Shown piece after piece: positions 1 through 11,400 of a stretch of 64,000 bases of DNA; positions within the stretch are counted from its first letter, which is position 1; each line of letters begins with the position of its first letter. Location: contig NC_087065.1 in assembly GCF_963678635.1 (NCBI RefSeq), forward strand, positions 58,306,754 to 58,370,753, given 5' to 3'. The translations under genes and the position numbers were made by a program. Below the pieces are notes generated by a model. The model saw only the letters and a list, made by a program, of their open reading frames with translations, searched no databases and was not told the origin of the DNA. The stretch comes from Symsagittifera roscoffensis (Eukaryota; Xenacoelomorpha; Acoela; Convolutidae).

Positions 1-1490
1 ATTTGGTTAACAATAATCTATTATCTATTTCTATTATATATTTAAATGCGGGCTTCACTATCTCGCCATGTTTAAGCTTTTTCAACGTATTATTTTTGCA
101 TGTTTAAGCTATATCGTATATTGCAATGTTTTCGATTTTCCAATTTGACTTAAGTGGTTATTTTACCGAGTTTAAATTAAGCAGCCCAAAATTGAATTAG
201 GGGTTGCGAATTTGGCCTCCAATTTTGAATGCCCGAATCATTTTAGTTAACGAGATAAGACGATTTTTTAGATTTTTTCAAAAATTTTCAGAAATTTCAA
301 ATAACAAAATAAATTACAAAACTTGAAGTTCCCAACCCTGTAGTTGGGTGCTGTCCGAGTACTCTAAGGAGTTACAAATCTTGCCTCCAAATTTGACTGC
401 TCAATTCATTGTAGTTTTCGAGATATGACGTTTTTTGTGATTTTTTCAAAAGTTTTCAGAAAACTTAATTTATTTAATTATTTTTTTTAAAACTCTGAAA
501 TTCCCAACCCTGTAGTTGGGTGCTGTCAGAGTACTATCAAGGATCGCGAATCTTGCCTCCCAATATGAGTGCTCAAATCCTTGTAGTTTTCAGAAAACTT
601 AAAATATTATTAGTTTTTAAAAATCTGAAATTCCCAACCCTGTAGTTGGGTGCTGTCAGAGTACTATCAAGGATCGCGAATCTTGCCTCCCAATATGACT
701 GCTCAAATCCTTGTAGTTTTCAGAAAACTTAAAATATTATTAGTTTTTAAAAATCTGAAATTCCCAACCCTGTAGTTAGGTCCTGTCGGAGTGCTCTCAA
801 AGATTGCGAATCTTGCCTCCAAGAATGACTGCTCACTTCTTTGTAGTTTTCGAGATATGACGTTTTTTGTGATTTTTTCAAAGTTTAAATTAATTATTTT
901 TCAAAATTTGAAATTCCATCCGCTATAGTTCGGTGTTGTCAGGGTACTCTAAGAGTTGCAACTCTTGCCACTTGCGACTGCTAAACGCGACTGCTCAAAT
1001 GCTTTTAGTTTCCGAGATGTGACGTTTTTGATTTTTTCAAAGTTTCTCAAAGAACTTATCAACAAAAAAATTCAAAAAATTTGAAACTACTAACTTGATG
1101 AAGATACAACCTTATTGTCAGCGTCTCTTAAAATGAATGCTCAAATCCTTTTAGTTTCCGAGATAAGACGTTTTTTCAGTTTTTTTTTTCGGGAAACTTA
1201 GGTTTAAAAAAATTCACAAAATTTTGGATTCCTAACCCTATAGTAGGGTGTTCTCAGGGACTCTCAGTGGTTGCAAATCTGGCCTCCAAATTTCTCCAGA
1301 ACCCCATTAAATTTTCATGATGACGCTTTTAAAATGGGAATTAAAAAATTTTCAAAGTTCGAAATTACCAACCCTGTAATTGGGTGCAGTCAGAGTACAC
1401 TAAAAGTTTGCAGATGTTGTTTCCAATATATGCGTTTTTTATGAGTTGTCGAAAAATTTCGAAGCACCGAAGGTGCGTTAAACGCTAGTT
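1..1490 (+). mobile_element. Non-autonomous Helitron-like element, 3' part, with internal tandem repeats
   Basis: The right end matches the Helitron 3' signature. A GC-rich hairpin (GCACC-GAA-GGTGC, 1464-1476) is followed 8 bases later by CTAGT (1485-1489, the CTRRT rule), and the next base is T. The body holds degenerate tandem units of about 130-170 bp between roughly 320 and 1410. They share the blocks CCCAACCCTGTAGTTGGGTG, CTTGCCTCC and GAGATATGACGTTTTTT. No replicase-helicase coding is visible, so the element would depend on a partner. The left end is probably outside the window. A related copy of the leading block and the repeat unit lies at 23815-24450. Helitron assignment is inference from the terminus. 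Confidence 0.6.
320..905 (+). repeat. Tandem repeat array, about 130-170-bp unit
   Basis: At least four clear copies of a unit begin near 327, 499, 629 and 757, each with an AT-rich stretch, CCCAACCCTGTAGTT, a CTGTC.GAGT.CT block and CTTGCCTCC. The copies starting near 629 and 757 are almost identical over 128 bp, and the unit before them shares the same core. The spacing shortens from about 170 to 128 bp. More diverged units continue to about 1410. The array is embedded in the Helitron-like repeat. Confidence 0.8.
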
Positions 1491-2028
1491 CACTTTAAGA
1501 CTAGAAGTACCAGTTCAACTTTGTATCATCTATTTTAATTAAAAGCTCCATAAGAAAATCGAGTGAGGTATCATACTGAAACACTCTAGCCGTTGTTCGA
1601 ACCAGTGTATTGACTAATACGACTTTAATCGTATAACGTAAAATCGTGTAACAGTTATGTGCTGATAACATTTAATCGTACAAAATACGTGGGTGTATAA
1701 CGCAAAACAAAAGACTTTCATTAAAGTAAAGTTTTCCGTCTTGCAGGCCATTGTTAGAGGAAAGATAGCGTTTTGAGCAATTTTCAATATCATGCACCGA
1801 GAAACAAACGTAATTTTCTGCAAATGCAGCCCGAGAAAAAGTATTGTTTTGCTACTAGCCTTTTTTATAAAACTTTTATTTGTTTTTACACCAGCGAACT
1901 TACTAAGAGTTTTGTTATACGGTCAATCCCTTTTTCCCCAAACCTAACTCGTATAAATTTGGCAGGCCTTGAAAGCACAAAAATTCAGTCTGAGTACTGC
2001 TCATTTGATTCATGTTTTATTGCTGGCT
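1491..2028. other. AT-rich spacer without recognised gene
   Basis: Short open frames exist on both strands here, but none has a recognisable motif, a supporting start context or conserved-looking composition. Confidence 0.5.
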
Positions 2029-3850
2029 GATGTTTGGAAGATATCTATAATGCACTCACTTCTTGTACATACAAATGGACCACTGAAGACTTTCAACGTC
2101 TGATGAATGAAATGGCAAATCTGAAACTAGCGAAAAATGAAAATTGTGACCTAATAATCACTGATGAAATAAAGCTTTACACAGACCACTTGGGAAGCTC
2201 TCTCCTCACCGAACAGATAAAACTCAACTAGACGTGTTGCTATGCGACATTCCAAAAAAAACCCACAATGTCAAATTGACAATAAAATTCAAGATAAACT
2301 TGCAAGTCACTTCTTTGACCACAAACTGCTCGTCACTACAATTACCGCATTTAGCTGCCTCAGATTACCAAGAATCACATATTATCGATATGCATTGAAA
2401 AGTTCCGATTGGGATAGCTCAAGTTCTTAATAGAATCGGAACCATTGAACCCATTCTGCTGAAGTAATGTGAACAAAATTATCCGACAACGGCTAAGGAA
2501 AAAATGATAAATTCGTACCTAGATTAAGAGAATGATTATCGATCGAGATAACAACCTTGGATCTCGCCAACTAATTCCCACCTAATGAATAAACTTCAAA
2601 CAGTGAAAAGAAGAACAAAACAAGGTCCTAAAAGACTGTTAAAGTTAAAAAACTTGAAAAAAAAAATCAAATATCATCTGAGGATGACCTAGCTGAATAT
2701 GTAGAAGCAATCATGGAAAATTTGTAAAATTTAAAAATATATCTAAAATGCATACGCCAAATTCTTACAATAACACTTACGGTTAAAAAAGCAACATCGA
2801 ATCAATCAATGAAAACGGAAAACTCGAACTGTTGAACGACTACTTCGTCGGCGTGTTTGGCACAAACTAAAATCAACTTAATTTTGAATGAAGTGAGCCG
2901 AACAGATATTTTGTTAAGCAAAATCAAGTCCATGAAACAATGTGGCAGCTACATATCAATTCAATTTTGGCAATCTCATTCTGAAGTCAGGTCACAAAAA
3001 TAAAATCACCCACCCTAATCTATCTAACCTGCCTCAACAATGGCCTTTATCCAGAACTATGGAAAATTGGCCAAGTAACACCAGTGTCCAAGAAAGAAAA
3101 TAAAGTCATACCTAACCAACATAATATAGTTATACTTGTCCAAGAGGCGGCAAGGTTGAAGACTGCCGCTCAACCCTGAGAGAAGTCACCAGTGGATTTT
3201 TGCAACATACAATCTGGGAAGCATTGCTCTTCCTGCTAATCATTCATGATCTACCTGAAACCATGGAAGATATAAACAGTTTTGGTTACGTAGTGACTTA
3301 AGTGCAATCCTACTGAACCAAACTTCCAAACTTCCCTTGACACTGCAACTGTAAAATTTAAAAAGTGGTTCCAAGCAAACAAAATGAAACCCAGTATCAA
3401 AAAATCAACGTTCCTCAGCATCAAAGATGGCCCAAATGCAAACTTACTGAAGAAGAGTGTGGCTTCAGTTTTTTCCCAGCGTGACCTGGTTCTTATTGTA
3501 TCTAACAAGCTCACATGGAACGAAATGGCACTCGTCGGACAACCCCAGCCAATGGTGTTTTCTTTCCAAATCAAACGTAGTCTCACAAAGAAATAAACTG
3601 TTGCCACCAAGCTTAATGCCTATACTGGGTGGATAGTACCCATAGAAATCAACGCATCCCAAGCATGGTCGTAGCAGACCAAATATGGAACAATTCTTAA
3701 GAATAAAAAACCTACCGACGAAATGGATTTCTTGGTCAAGTAAATGTGATATTGAAATGCTACGGGAACTCAAGCTTATAATTCTGATCCTCTATATTGA
3801 AATGCAAGATATATTCATAGCCCTGCTCGAAAAAATTACGATCTTAGGAT
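2029..3850 (+). pseudogene. Non-LTR (LINE) retrotransposon reverse transcriptase remnant
   Basis: Translation around 2993-3130 gives a typical non-LTR RT segment: a run of hydrophobic residues, then LNNGLYPELWKIGQVTPVSK, the conserved P-x-x-W-K-x-x-x-V-x-P-x-x-K block seen before the NYRPIS motif in Jockey/CR1-type elements. Further on (3355-3450) a frame reads KKWFQANKMK...KKSTFLSIKDG, matching the W-x-x-x-N-x-x-K-x-x-x-x-K-S/T block near the RT C-terminus. Stops and frameshifts occur throughout, the YxDD region is not readable and no endonuclease domain is clear. The upstream frame at 2034-2231 may be an earlier part of the same element. This is a dead fragment. Clade assignment is uncertain. 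Confidence 0.6.
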
Positions 3851-4201
3851 GAATAGAAAATCTGAAACCTGCGAAATCACCCGACAATAAACAAGAGGCG
3901 AATTTCAAACTTCAAAAAGTCAATTGCAAAGAACAGGTGACTAATTTTTTCAAAGGAGTGAAACATCTCGACTACTGTCTCGTTCGCTCGTGCTCAACGT
4001 TCAGTCGCAGACCAAAAAAGCGTTTCTGCCCAACATATAGCAGAACTACTTCAAGAAAATATACAACGAAGTCAACAAATGCACATGAAAAATCTTGTGC
4101 AGATGTGGAAACTGCAATTTGTACCACAATCTTTTGTGCCGATGTGGAAACTGCAATATGTACCACAATCTTTGAGATAAATTTTATTCTACTACTACTG
4201 T

Positions 4202-4276
4202 AGCTAGGGTACATGACCAAAGGGTTAAGATGCGAGAATCGAAATCTGTAGGCCGTAGGGTCGATTCCCGTAGCTG
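4202..4276 (+). pseudogene. tRNA-Ser(CGA)-like sequence, probably SINE head or pseudogene
   Basis: A GGTTAAG D-arm block, an anticodon-loop-like AATCGAAATC (CGA at 4240-4242) and a B box GGTCGATTCCC (from 4259) occur in tRNA order. AGCTA at the start can pair with TAGCT at the end. The variable arm is too short for a serine tRNA and the anticodon stem pairs poorly. A tRNA-derived SINE head or pseudogene is more likely than a working tRNA. Confidence 0.35.
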
Positions 4277-5240
4277 AGAAAATTTAAAATCTTTTTTCTT
4301 GTTTTTGCGTTTTGCAATTTTGAAGTTCGCTTGCGCTATGTTGCTTGTGTTTGTGACTTTTCTGCTTGTGGTTGCGAAGTTATGCTTACCTCTGTGTTGA
4401 AATTTGGGTTTTTGTTGCTTTGTTATTTTTTTGCTTGAAATATGTTTTCGCCATGATAGGTTTTGGCTAAGCCCATATCGGTTTAAGAACCTCATATTGC
4501 ACCGTTTGAAAGGAGATTTAATCTTTTGTTTGGGTGTGTGCTTGCGCAATATGTGTCATCTTAATAAAATTTTGAATTTTATGTAACTCGAAACTTGTTT
4601 GATTTCCGGCTCAATGGATGTCTATCCAGGTTATATCGGCTTTGCTGCCGATACATAGTTGATACATACATTTACAAAACTGGAAATTTTCAAGCAATTA
4701 ACTGATAAAAGTTGGTACAATTGTCTAAATTTGTTGGCTTTTCGATTTGTTCAACTATTTTTTGGCATTTTCTTTCCGAAAACGTTGTTCATTTTTCCCC
4801 GTTTTTATATTGATTTTTTGAAGTTCAACTGACATTTTTTGCTAAGCTTAAAGCAATTTACTCAAATTTGATTTTCCAGGTTTCGTTTTAAATGTCGTGT
4901 TTTAAGTAATGTGTTCCATTTTTTCTAAGGTAATGGTTGTTGCTGAAATTTGATTTTCACGCTTCAACTTAATATTTTTTAGTTCCACTTTAATTTGTTT
5001 AATTTTTCAGCTTTTCTCTAACGTTTCGAATGTTGTTGGGCCAGCAGTTGATTTACCTTTTTTTTTCTCGTAACGCTTCTTCGGCGTAAATGGTTTTAGT
5101 TGCTTTATCGGCGTAGTTGGCTCAGATTTTGTGGTTTGAAGGTCAAAAGTTTATTTATGTCACTTGTGCTTTGGTGAGAGGGGGCATAAATTGTTTTTCA
5201 TCTCTCAAAAAAGCTTTTTTATCTCTCAAAGGCTCAGTAG
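4277..5240. other. T-rich non-coding spacer
   Basis: Strongly T-rich DNA on the plus strand with only compositional open frames, for example a lysine/arginine/threonine-rich frame on the minus strand at 4184-4549. No domain, splice signal set or RNA gene was seen. Confidence 0.5.
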
Positions 5241-5337
5241 TCGTCGTCCCAAGTTTTGACTGCTCAGTTACCTCTTGTTGTTTTTTTTTGAAAACGCTCG
5301 GAACATTCGGTGCTACTTGCACCGCAATCGGCTATCC

Positions 5338-6705
5338 TTTTTTCAATTTGATGTTGTTTTTAGATTAAATTATAAAATATAAAACTACTTCATAAAATCA
5401 AAAAAATTCAGCAAAAAAATTTCGAAATCTTTCAAATTGATTACATTTGTTTTTCTTGTCATTTCGAATAGGCGTAATTTCTAGTTTTTTTTTCAGGTCT
5501 TTTCATCACAGTTCGCAAGTGCCGAAAAATTATGATTTTTCGCCTTTTTTTTCTGACTGAGTGGCTTTTGTCCTATTTTCTTTACGCTATCTGTCGTGAT
5601 ATTTTGTATGCTTGCCATCGCATCGTTGATCTTTTTGTCTCTGTGATGCTAATTTTCTTATGGTGATGGTAAGATAGTTCAAGATTTTTTATGATTTATC
5701 TGCATGTAGTTGTAGACAGGGGCGGATCTACGGTTTTCTCGAGGGAGGGGGGGGAGTGGTGTGTTGGATTTTCAAAAGTTTTCAAAATTTTTCTCGAGTT
5801 TTTTTTGTAGACCGACCAAATAGATTTTCCGAGCTTTCCCAAAGCACTATAAAGACACTGTTTTGGCCAAATTTGATGGAGACACAGGCAAAGTTTTGAA
5901 AAAAAAGTGTTTTTAGGCACTTGTTGGAAAAATTTGACCAAAAAAATTGCTTTTTTGGCGCGCGCTCCCCGTTAAAATTAGTATATTTTGGTACCGTAAG
6001 GCGCCTTGAGCAAATTATTAGGGTCAGTCACCCAAAAATTGATTGACATCTCATACTAGTACAAAGAGGGGGGACCCTTTGGGTCGGCAGGGGGTCGAAT
6101 CCCTGAGGGAGGGATCTCTGCCCCCCCTAAATCCACCCCTTGTTTTAGACATAATTTTCTTTTTCATAGCAAGTGGCGCAAAGCTCCCCTCCGCTTGTGT
6201 TGTAAAAAATCTTATTTCTTGTTTTTAAGCAACAATTCAACTGTTTTTTTTTCAGTTAATGTTCGAACTGCAACCACCCCTATTCAGAAAAACAGAAGAA
6301 ATACGAAAATTTTTGAGTAGATTTTTGGCGTTCTCGTTACGTGTTTGATTTTTGGGTCCCTAGAAAACGCAAGTGTCAAAGACTAGTCTCCTTTTTAATG
6401 AGAGCTAAAAAAGCGCAAAAAAATGTTAAACCTGTGTTCGAAGATGATTGTAAGGCGCATAATTTTTTTTTCAGAAACCCCGCTTTCTTACTTGTACTTC
6501 ATTCTGCTTGGTGCATAGAAAACGGTATCTATTGTGAAGTAAAAACTCATCATATATGCAAATACTAACTATATATCTCGTTTTGTTCGCTGGAACTCGC
6601 TAAAACCCACATTAATTTCAAGAAAAGCAAAAAAAAGTTTTTTTGTTTTTTTTTATGAATACTGTCGGAACATTCGGTGCTACTTGCACCGCAATCGGCT
6701 ATCCT
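5338..6705 (+). repeat. 1.36-kb tandem unit, copy 1
   Basis: This unit runs from the block after one GGTGCTACTTGCACCGCAAT hairpin motif to the end of the next. It is repeated directly downstream. Landmarks in both copies include CTTTTTTCAAT at the start, GATATTTTGTATGCTTGCCATC, an embedded GGGCGGATCTACGG inverted-repeat element and AACCACCCC.TTTCAGAAAAACAGAAG. A partial unit end precedes it at about 5300-5337. No coding capacity is seen. Confidence 0.8.
5716..6150 (+). mobile_element. Short inverted-repeat element (MITE-like), GGGCGGAT family
   Basis: The left end reads GGGGCGGATCTACGG and the right end CCCCCTAAATCCACCCCT, an imperfect terminal inverted repeat. The interior contains TTTTCTCGAGG, a G-run, GGCGCGCGCTCCCC, AAGGCGCCTTGAGCAA and GGGACCCTTTGGGTCGGCAGG, all shared with other copies in this window. 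No coding capacity. Confidence 0.6.
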
Positions 6706-8066
6706 TTTTTCAATTCTATTTCGTTTTTAGAACAATTTATAAAATATAAATTTAGAACAATTTATAAAATATAAAACTACTTCATAAAATCAAATAAACT
6801 CAGCAAAAAAATTTCGAAATCTTTTAAATTGATTTCATTTGTTTTTCTTGTCATTTCGAATAGGCGTAATTTCTAGTTTTTTTTCATGTCCTTTCATGAC
6901 ATCTCGCAAGGGCAGAAAAATTGTATGATTTTTTGCCATTTTTTTCTGACTGAGTGGCTTTTGTCCTATTTTCTTTTCGCTAGCTGCCGTGATATTTTGT
7001 ATGCTTGCCATCGCATTGTTGATCTTTTTGTCTCTGTGATGCTAAATTTCTTATGTTGATGGTAAGATAGTTAAAGATTTTTTATGATTTCTCTGCATAA
7101 AAAATTTCTCTGCATGATTTCTCTACATTCTTTTGCATGTAGTTGTAGACAAGGGCGGATCTACGGTTTCCTCGAGGGATGGGAGGGCGGATTTCCAAAA
7201 GTTTTCGAAAATTTTGTCGACTTTGTAGATCGACCAAATTGATTTTCAGAGCTTTCCGAAAGCACTAAAAAGACCCTGTTTTGGCCAAATTTTATGGAGA
7301 CAGACAAAATTTTGAAAAAATTGCTTTTTTGGCGCGCGCTCTCCCCTCAAAGTTAGTATATTTTGGTGCCGAAAGGCGCCTTGAGCAAGTTATTAGGGTC
7401 ACTCACCCAAAAATTGATTGATATCTGAAACTAGTACAAAGGGGGGGGGGGAGCCTTTGGGTCGGCAGGGGGGCGAATCCCTGAGGGAGGGGCGTCTGCC
7501 CCCCCCCCCCCTAAATCCGATCCTTGTTTTTTTCATAGCATTTGGTGCAAAGCTTCGCTTCGCCTGTGTTGTAAAAAAATCTAATTTCGTGTTTTTACGC
7601 ATTAATTTAATTGTTTTTTGCAGTTAATGTTCGAACTCCAACCACCCCTTTTCAGAAAAACAGAAGAAATACGAAAATTTTTGAGTAGATTTTTGGCGTT
7701 CTCGTTACGTGTTTGATTTTTGGGTCCCTAGAAAACGCAAGTGTCAAAGACTAGTCTCCTTTTTAATGAGAGCTTAAAAAAAGTGCAAAAAAATGTTAAA
7801 CTTGTGTTCGAAGATTGTAAGGCGCATTTTTTTTCAGAAACCCCGCTTTCTTACTTGTACTTCATTCTGCTTGTTGCATAGAAAACGTTATCTATTGTGA
7901 AGTAAAAACTCATCATATATGCAAACACTAACTATATATCTCTTGTTGTTCGCTGAAACGCGCTAAAACCGACACTAATTTCAAGAAAAGCAAAAACATT
8001 TTTTTTTGGCTTTTTTTAATTCGGTCGGAACATTCTGTGCTACTTGCACCGCAATCGGCTATCCTT
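6706..8066 (+). repeat. 1.36-kb tandem unit, copy 2
   Basis: Second copy of the preceding unit (1361 bp versus 1368), collinear over its whole length with scattered substitutions and small indels. It ends at the third occurrence of the hairpin motif (GGTGC or a variant, TACTT, GCACC, then GCAATCGGCTATCC). Similarity continues for a few dozen bases beyond 8066 before fading, about 390 bp upstream of the netrin receptor start codon. Confidence 0.8.
7148..7530 (+). mobile_element. MITE-like GGGCGGAT element, copy in tandem unit 2
   Basis: Same family as 5716-6150, with AGGGCGGATCTACGG at the left and CCCCCCTAAATCCGATCC at the right. It sits at the equivalent position of the second 1.36-kb unit, so it was present before the tandem duplication. 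It has longer G and C runs than its partner. Confidence 0.6.
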
Positions 8067-8457
8067 TTTTTCAATCTGATGTTGTTTTTAGAAAAATTTA
8101 TAAAACTATTTTGTTTGATAATTTAACTTTTGATAGCATTTTCATGAACTTCTCCGTTTTTCTAGTTTGAATTAGCATGCAATAATATTGGTTTTCTAAT
8201 GTTGGTTTGTCTATTTAAATTTTCCATGGAATAATATCCTGGCATTGGATTGGTTAATTTTAAATAACAAATTATACCTTCAGCTATTTTCAGGTGCCAT
8301 GGTCCATAATACCAGCACATTGCCCCGTTTTCTGAAAGGATAGCAACGGTTCTATTTTATCCTTGAATTCAATTGCAAAATTTGTTGTCCAAACGGGTAA
8401 AATTGACTAGACATCGTTCCATTACTGCATATTATAGTCATTGTTGCCTCTGAAATT
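8067..8457 (+). promoter_or_regulatory. Presumed 5' flank and leader of netrin receptor gene
   Basis: Unique AT-rich sequence between the tandem repeat and the start codon. An in-frame TGA at 8404-8406 lies 18 codons before the chosen ATG, so the reading frame cannot be extended further without splicing. No convincing TATA box or other core promoter element could be assigned, so this is positional inference only. Confidence 0.3.
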
Positions 8458-11400
8458 ATGATTTTATGGTCAAATTTGGTTAATTTGTACTTTCTTTTTT
8501 GTTTTAAGTTGGCGACCAGTCTGAGTTATGATTTTATTGAATATCCAGGCAAAACAGGCGATTCAGTTGTCTATGATTTCGATAGCAAAAGTAAAGACCA
8601 AGGGTTTGCAATTTTAAATTGCTCATTCAATCCGCCTTTTGACAGCGTATCGTGGCAATATGTTGCTGTCGATAGCGATTCCAAGGCTAAGTCTCTTATT
8701 ACTGATTCTAAATGGGCCGATATTTTCATTGATGGGAAATCGCATTTCATTCACGACAATGACAGTCTGAAAGTATCTGCATGGAACGACCAATCAGACT
8801 CTAAGACGCGACGTTACCGATGCATTGGTAACATTCGCAACTGGGGCTCTGTCATAAGCCCTGCAGGTAAGGTCACTGTTGCAGTGCCTCCTTACGCAGT
8901 TTCATCAGGAGGTCCAACAAACTCGAAGGAGTATGAAAATGGACTTTTGAAGCTGTTTTGTCCTGTCAAAGCAACTCCACATCCCGCTGTCACTTGGTTT
9001 AAGAATGACATCAAGTTATTTACGACTCCTCGTATATCGACCATGCCTCCATCAGACTTCAGTACGGCCGCTCTGGAAATCTCAAATTTACAGTTGCGAG
9101 ACCAGGGAATATACTCATGTGAGGGTTCGAACTTAGTAGGCGACAAGCGTGTTTACGTTTCACAGTTGGATGTGATCAAAGGTCATACCAGCGAAGGCTT
9201 ACAATTTTACATCTCGCCTTCAAATCTGAGTGCCTTAGTAGGAGAAGATGTAGTGTTGCAATGTGCTGCCAGAGGGTTTCCTACTTCTATCAAGTACACC
9301 TGGTACAGAGATAATGTGCCGCTTCCGGACGGAGCATCAGACGGAAAGTACGCCATTATCGGCAGCGGAAACATCAAAGTGAAACAAGTTAATCTCAAAG
9401 ACACGGGCAAGTATAAGTGTATTGCTACTGTTAGTGGAATGGTCGAAGCAAAGTCTCAAGATCCGATTCATCTTCAAATCAACGAAGCGCCAAGATTTAG
9501 CATCCCTACGATGGACTCTTTCATCCAGATTCAAGGCGAAGAACATGGTAGTGTGGTACTCCCATGTCCTGTAGTTGCGCATCCTGCGCCTTCTGTTTCC
9601 TGGTACGTGGATAAAAAACCCTTAAAAGTGGATGGAATTTATTTTGTCCAAGAGCCGGATTCAATGCAAATCTATGGGCTGCTTATTAGTGACAGTAGGA
9701 TTTACGAATGTGTCGCCGAAAACGATTACGGCTCTGTTTACAGAATATTCCACTTGTCTGTTCTGCCGAAATCTCCGACAATGACTTATACATCAATTTC
9801 ACAGCCGCTCATGTTCGAGGCAGAGTCGACTACAATCAACTCGGTGACGCTTTCGTGGAAACCACCCGGAGCTCAACGTAATGATTTAGTGCGATATCTC
9901 ATTTCATATCACGAGAAAAACTCAAAATTTCCAAGAGTAAAGAAGGTGACGATATTGAAAGACAAAACCACTCTTGAGATTGGAAGTCTGCAAGAGGATA
10001 CCTTGTACGAGTTCAGTGTCCAGGGGGTGAATTCGAATAACGACCTTGGACAAATGGCAACTACAAGAGTGAAAACACTAAGGAGAACATTGCTCGGCGA
10101 TATTACTGTGTCAGTGCAACAAGTCCAAGCCAAGAACGCCTTGATTGAATGGAAGGTCGTATCTTCTAGCTACAACACTTTCCAACTCGAGTACGTAACT
10201 TCGTGTTTCACGAACTCTCCCCGAGCGTCTCGAGTTACAACTGCTTATAAATCGTATCTCCTCCAAAACTTGGAGGAGAGTTGCCGATATAATGTGACTG
10301 TGTCTTCAGGCAACAGTCAAGGCCAAGTTGCACTAGGAAGCACTTACTTCGAAACACTTCCAGCGATACCATCTGCAGCTCCTGAAGATGTCCGAGCTAT
10401 GGGAATTGATCCGAGAAAAATAGAAGTTTGGTGGGCGGAAGTCCCGAAAAAGGATCAAAATGGGAAGATAACTCAATACATAGTCAGATACCGGCCGGAA
10501 AGAATGAAGAAAGTTGTTAACACCGAAACAATATCCGCTGAGGAAGGAACACATGTAGTACTTTCCGGTTTAGACAAGGATTCTGTGTACCAGATTTCAG
10601 TTGCAGCGGCAAGCTCTGTGGACATAAAGAATCCCTTTGGACCGTACTCAGATTGGATCTCGGCTAAAACCTTAGTGAATACTCTTACGGAAGACAGAGT
10701 TCCAGGAAAAGTGAAAAGTTTATCAGTAGTTGATGTAACAGACAGCACTATAACCATTAAGTGGGAAGGAACCCAAGACGGAGAAACTATAAGAGTGAGA
10801 TCGTACGTCCTTTATATTGATCAAATGGTGCCAATCAATGTCGAGGCTGTCGTACCAGCCACCGATGACAGATTCACCTTCACAAACCTCAAGGTCAATA
10901 AAAACTACATCATAAAAATGGCCGCTAAGAACAACATCGGAAATGGACCGGACTCTTTAGTCTATCAGAGAACAGCCGAAGCACCGTCAGTATTCGACAT
11001 GCCCCTGCAGATGCCGAACAATGTTTCGGTGCGAGCGATCAGTCACGATACTTTACAAGTGTCTTTTACTTCGAATAATCCGACTAAAGATGATTCATGG
11101 TACAAAGTTCGAGTAACTTGGAGATACCCGACAGTTTTTACCCAGGAGTTTGACTGCCGGCCACCGCTGACTCTGTGTTCAGTTACGGGACTTAGACCAG
11201 GAACCGAATATGAAATCGATGTTAAAGCATACAGAGGCGCTCCAGGTGACCCCAATGCCATTTCCAGTCCCTGGAGTATGACAGCTCAGGGGAGAACTCT
11301 GGAAACAGTGCCAGCATCTGCACCCACTGATCTGACTTCCAGTACGGTTACCGCGAAGCCGAACAATGTCCTTCTGATGTGGATGGCACCCAGTGAGCCA

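Noticed and set aside
320-1410. Possible CRISPR-like array
   Set aside because: Units are long, contiguous and diverged, with no unique spacers, in eukaryotic DNA. It is a minisatellite.
4184-4549. 121-codon basic frame on the minus strand
   Set aside because: Lys/Arg/Thr-rich composition reflects the T-rich plus strand, and it overlaps the tRNA-like sequence.
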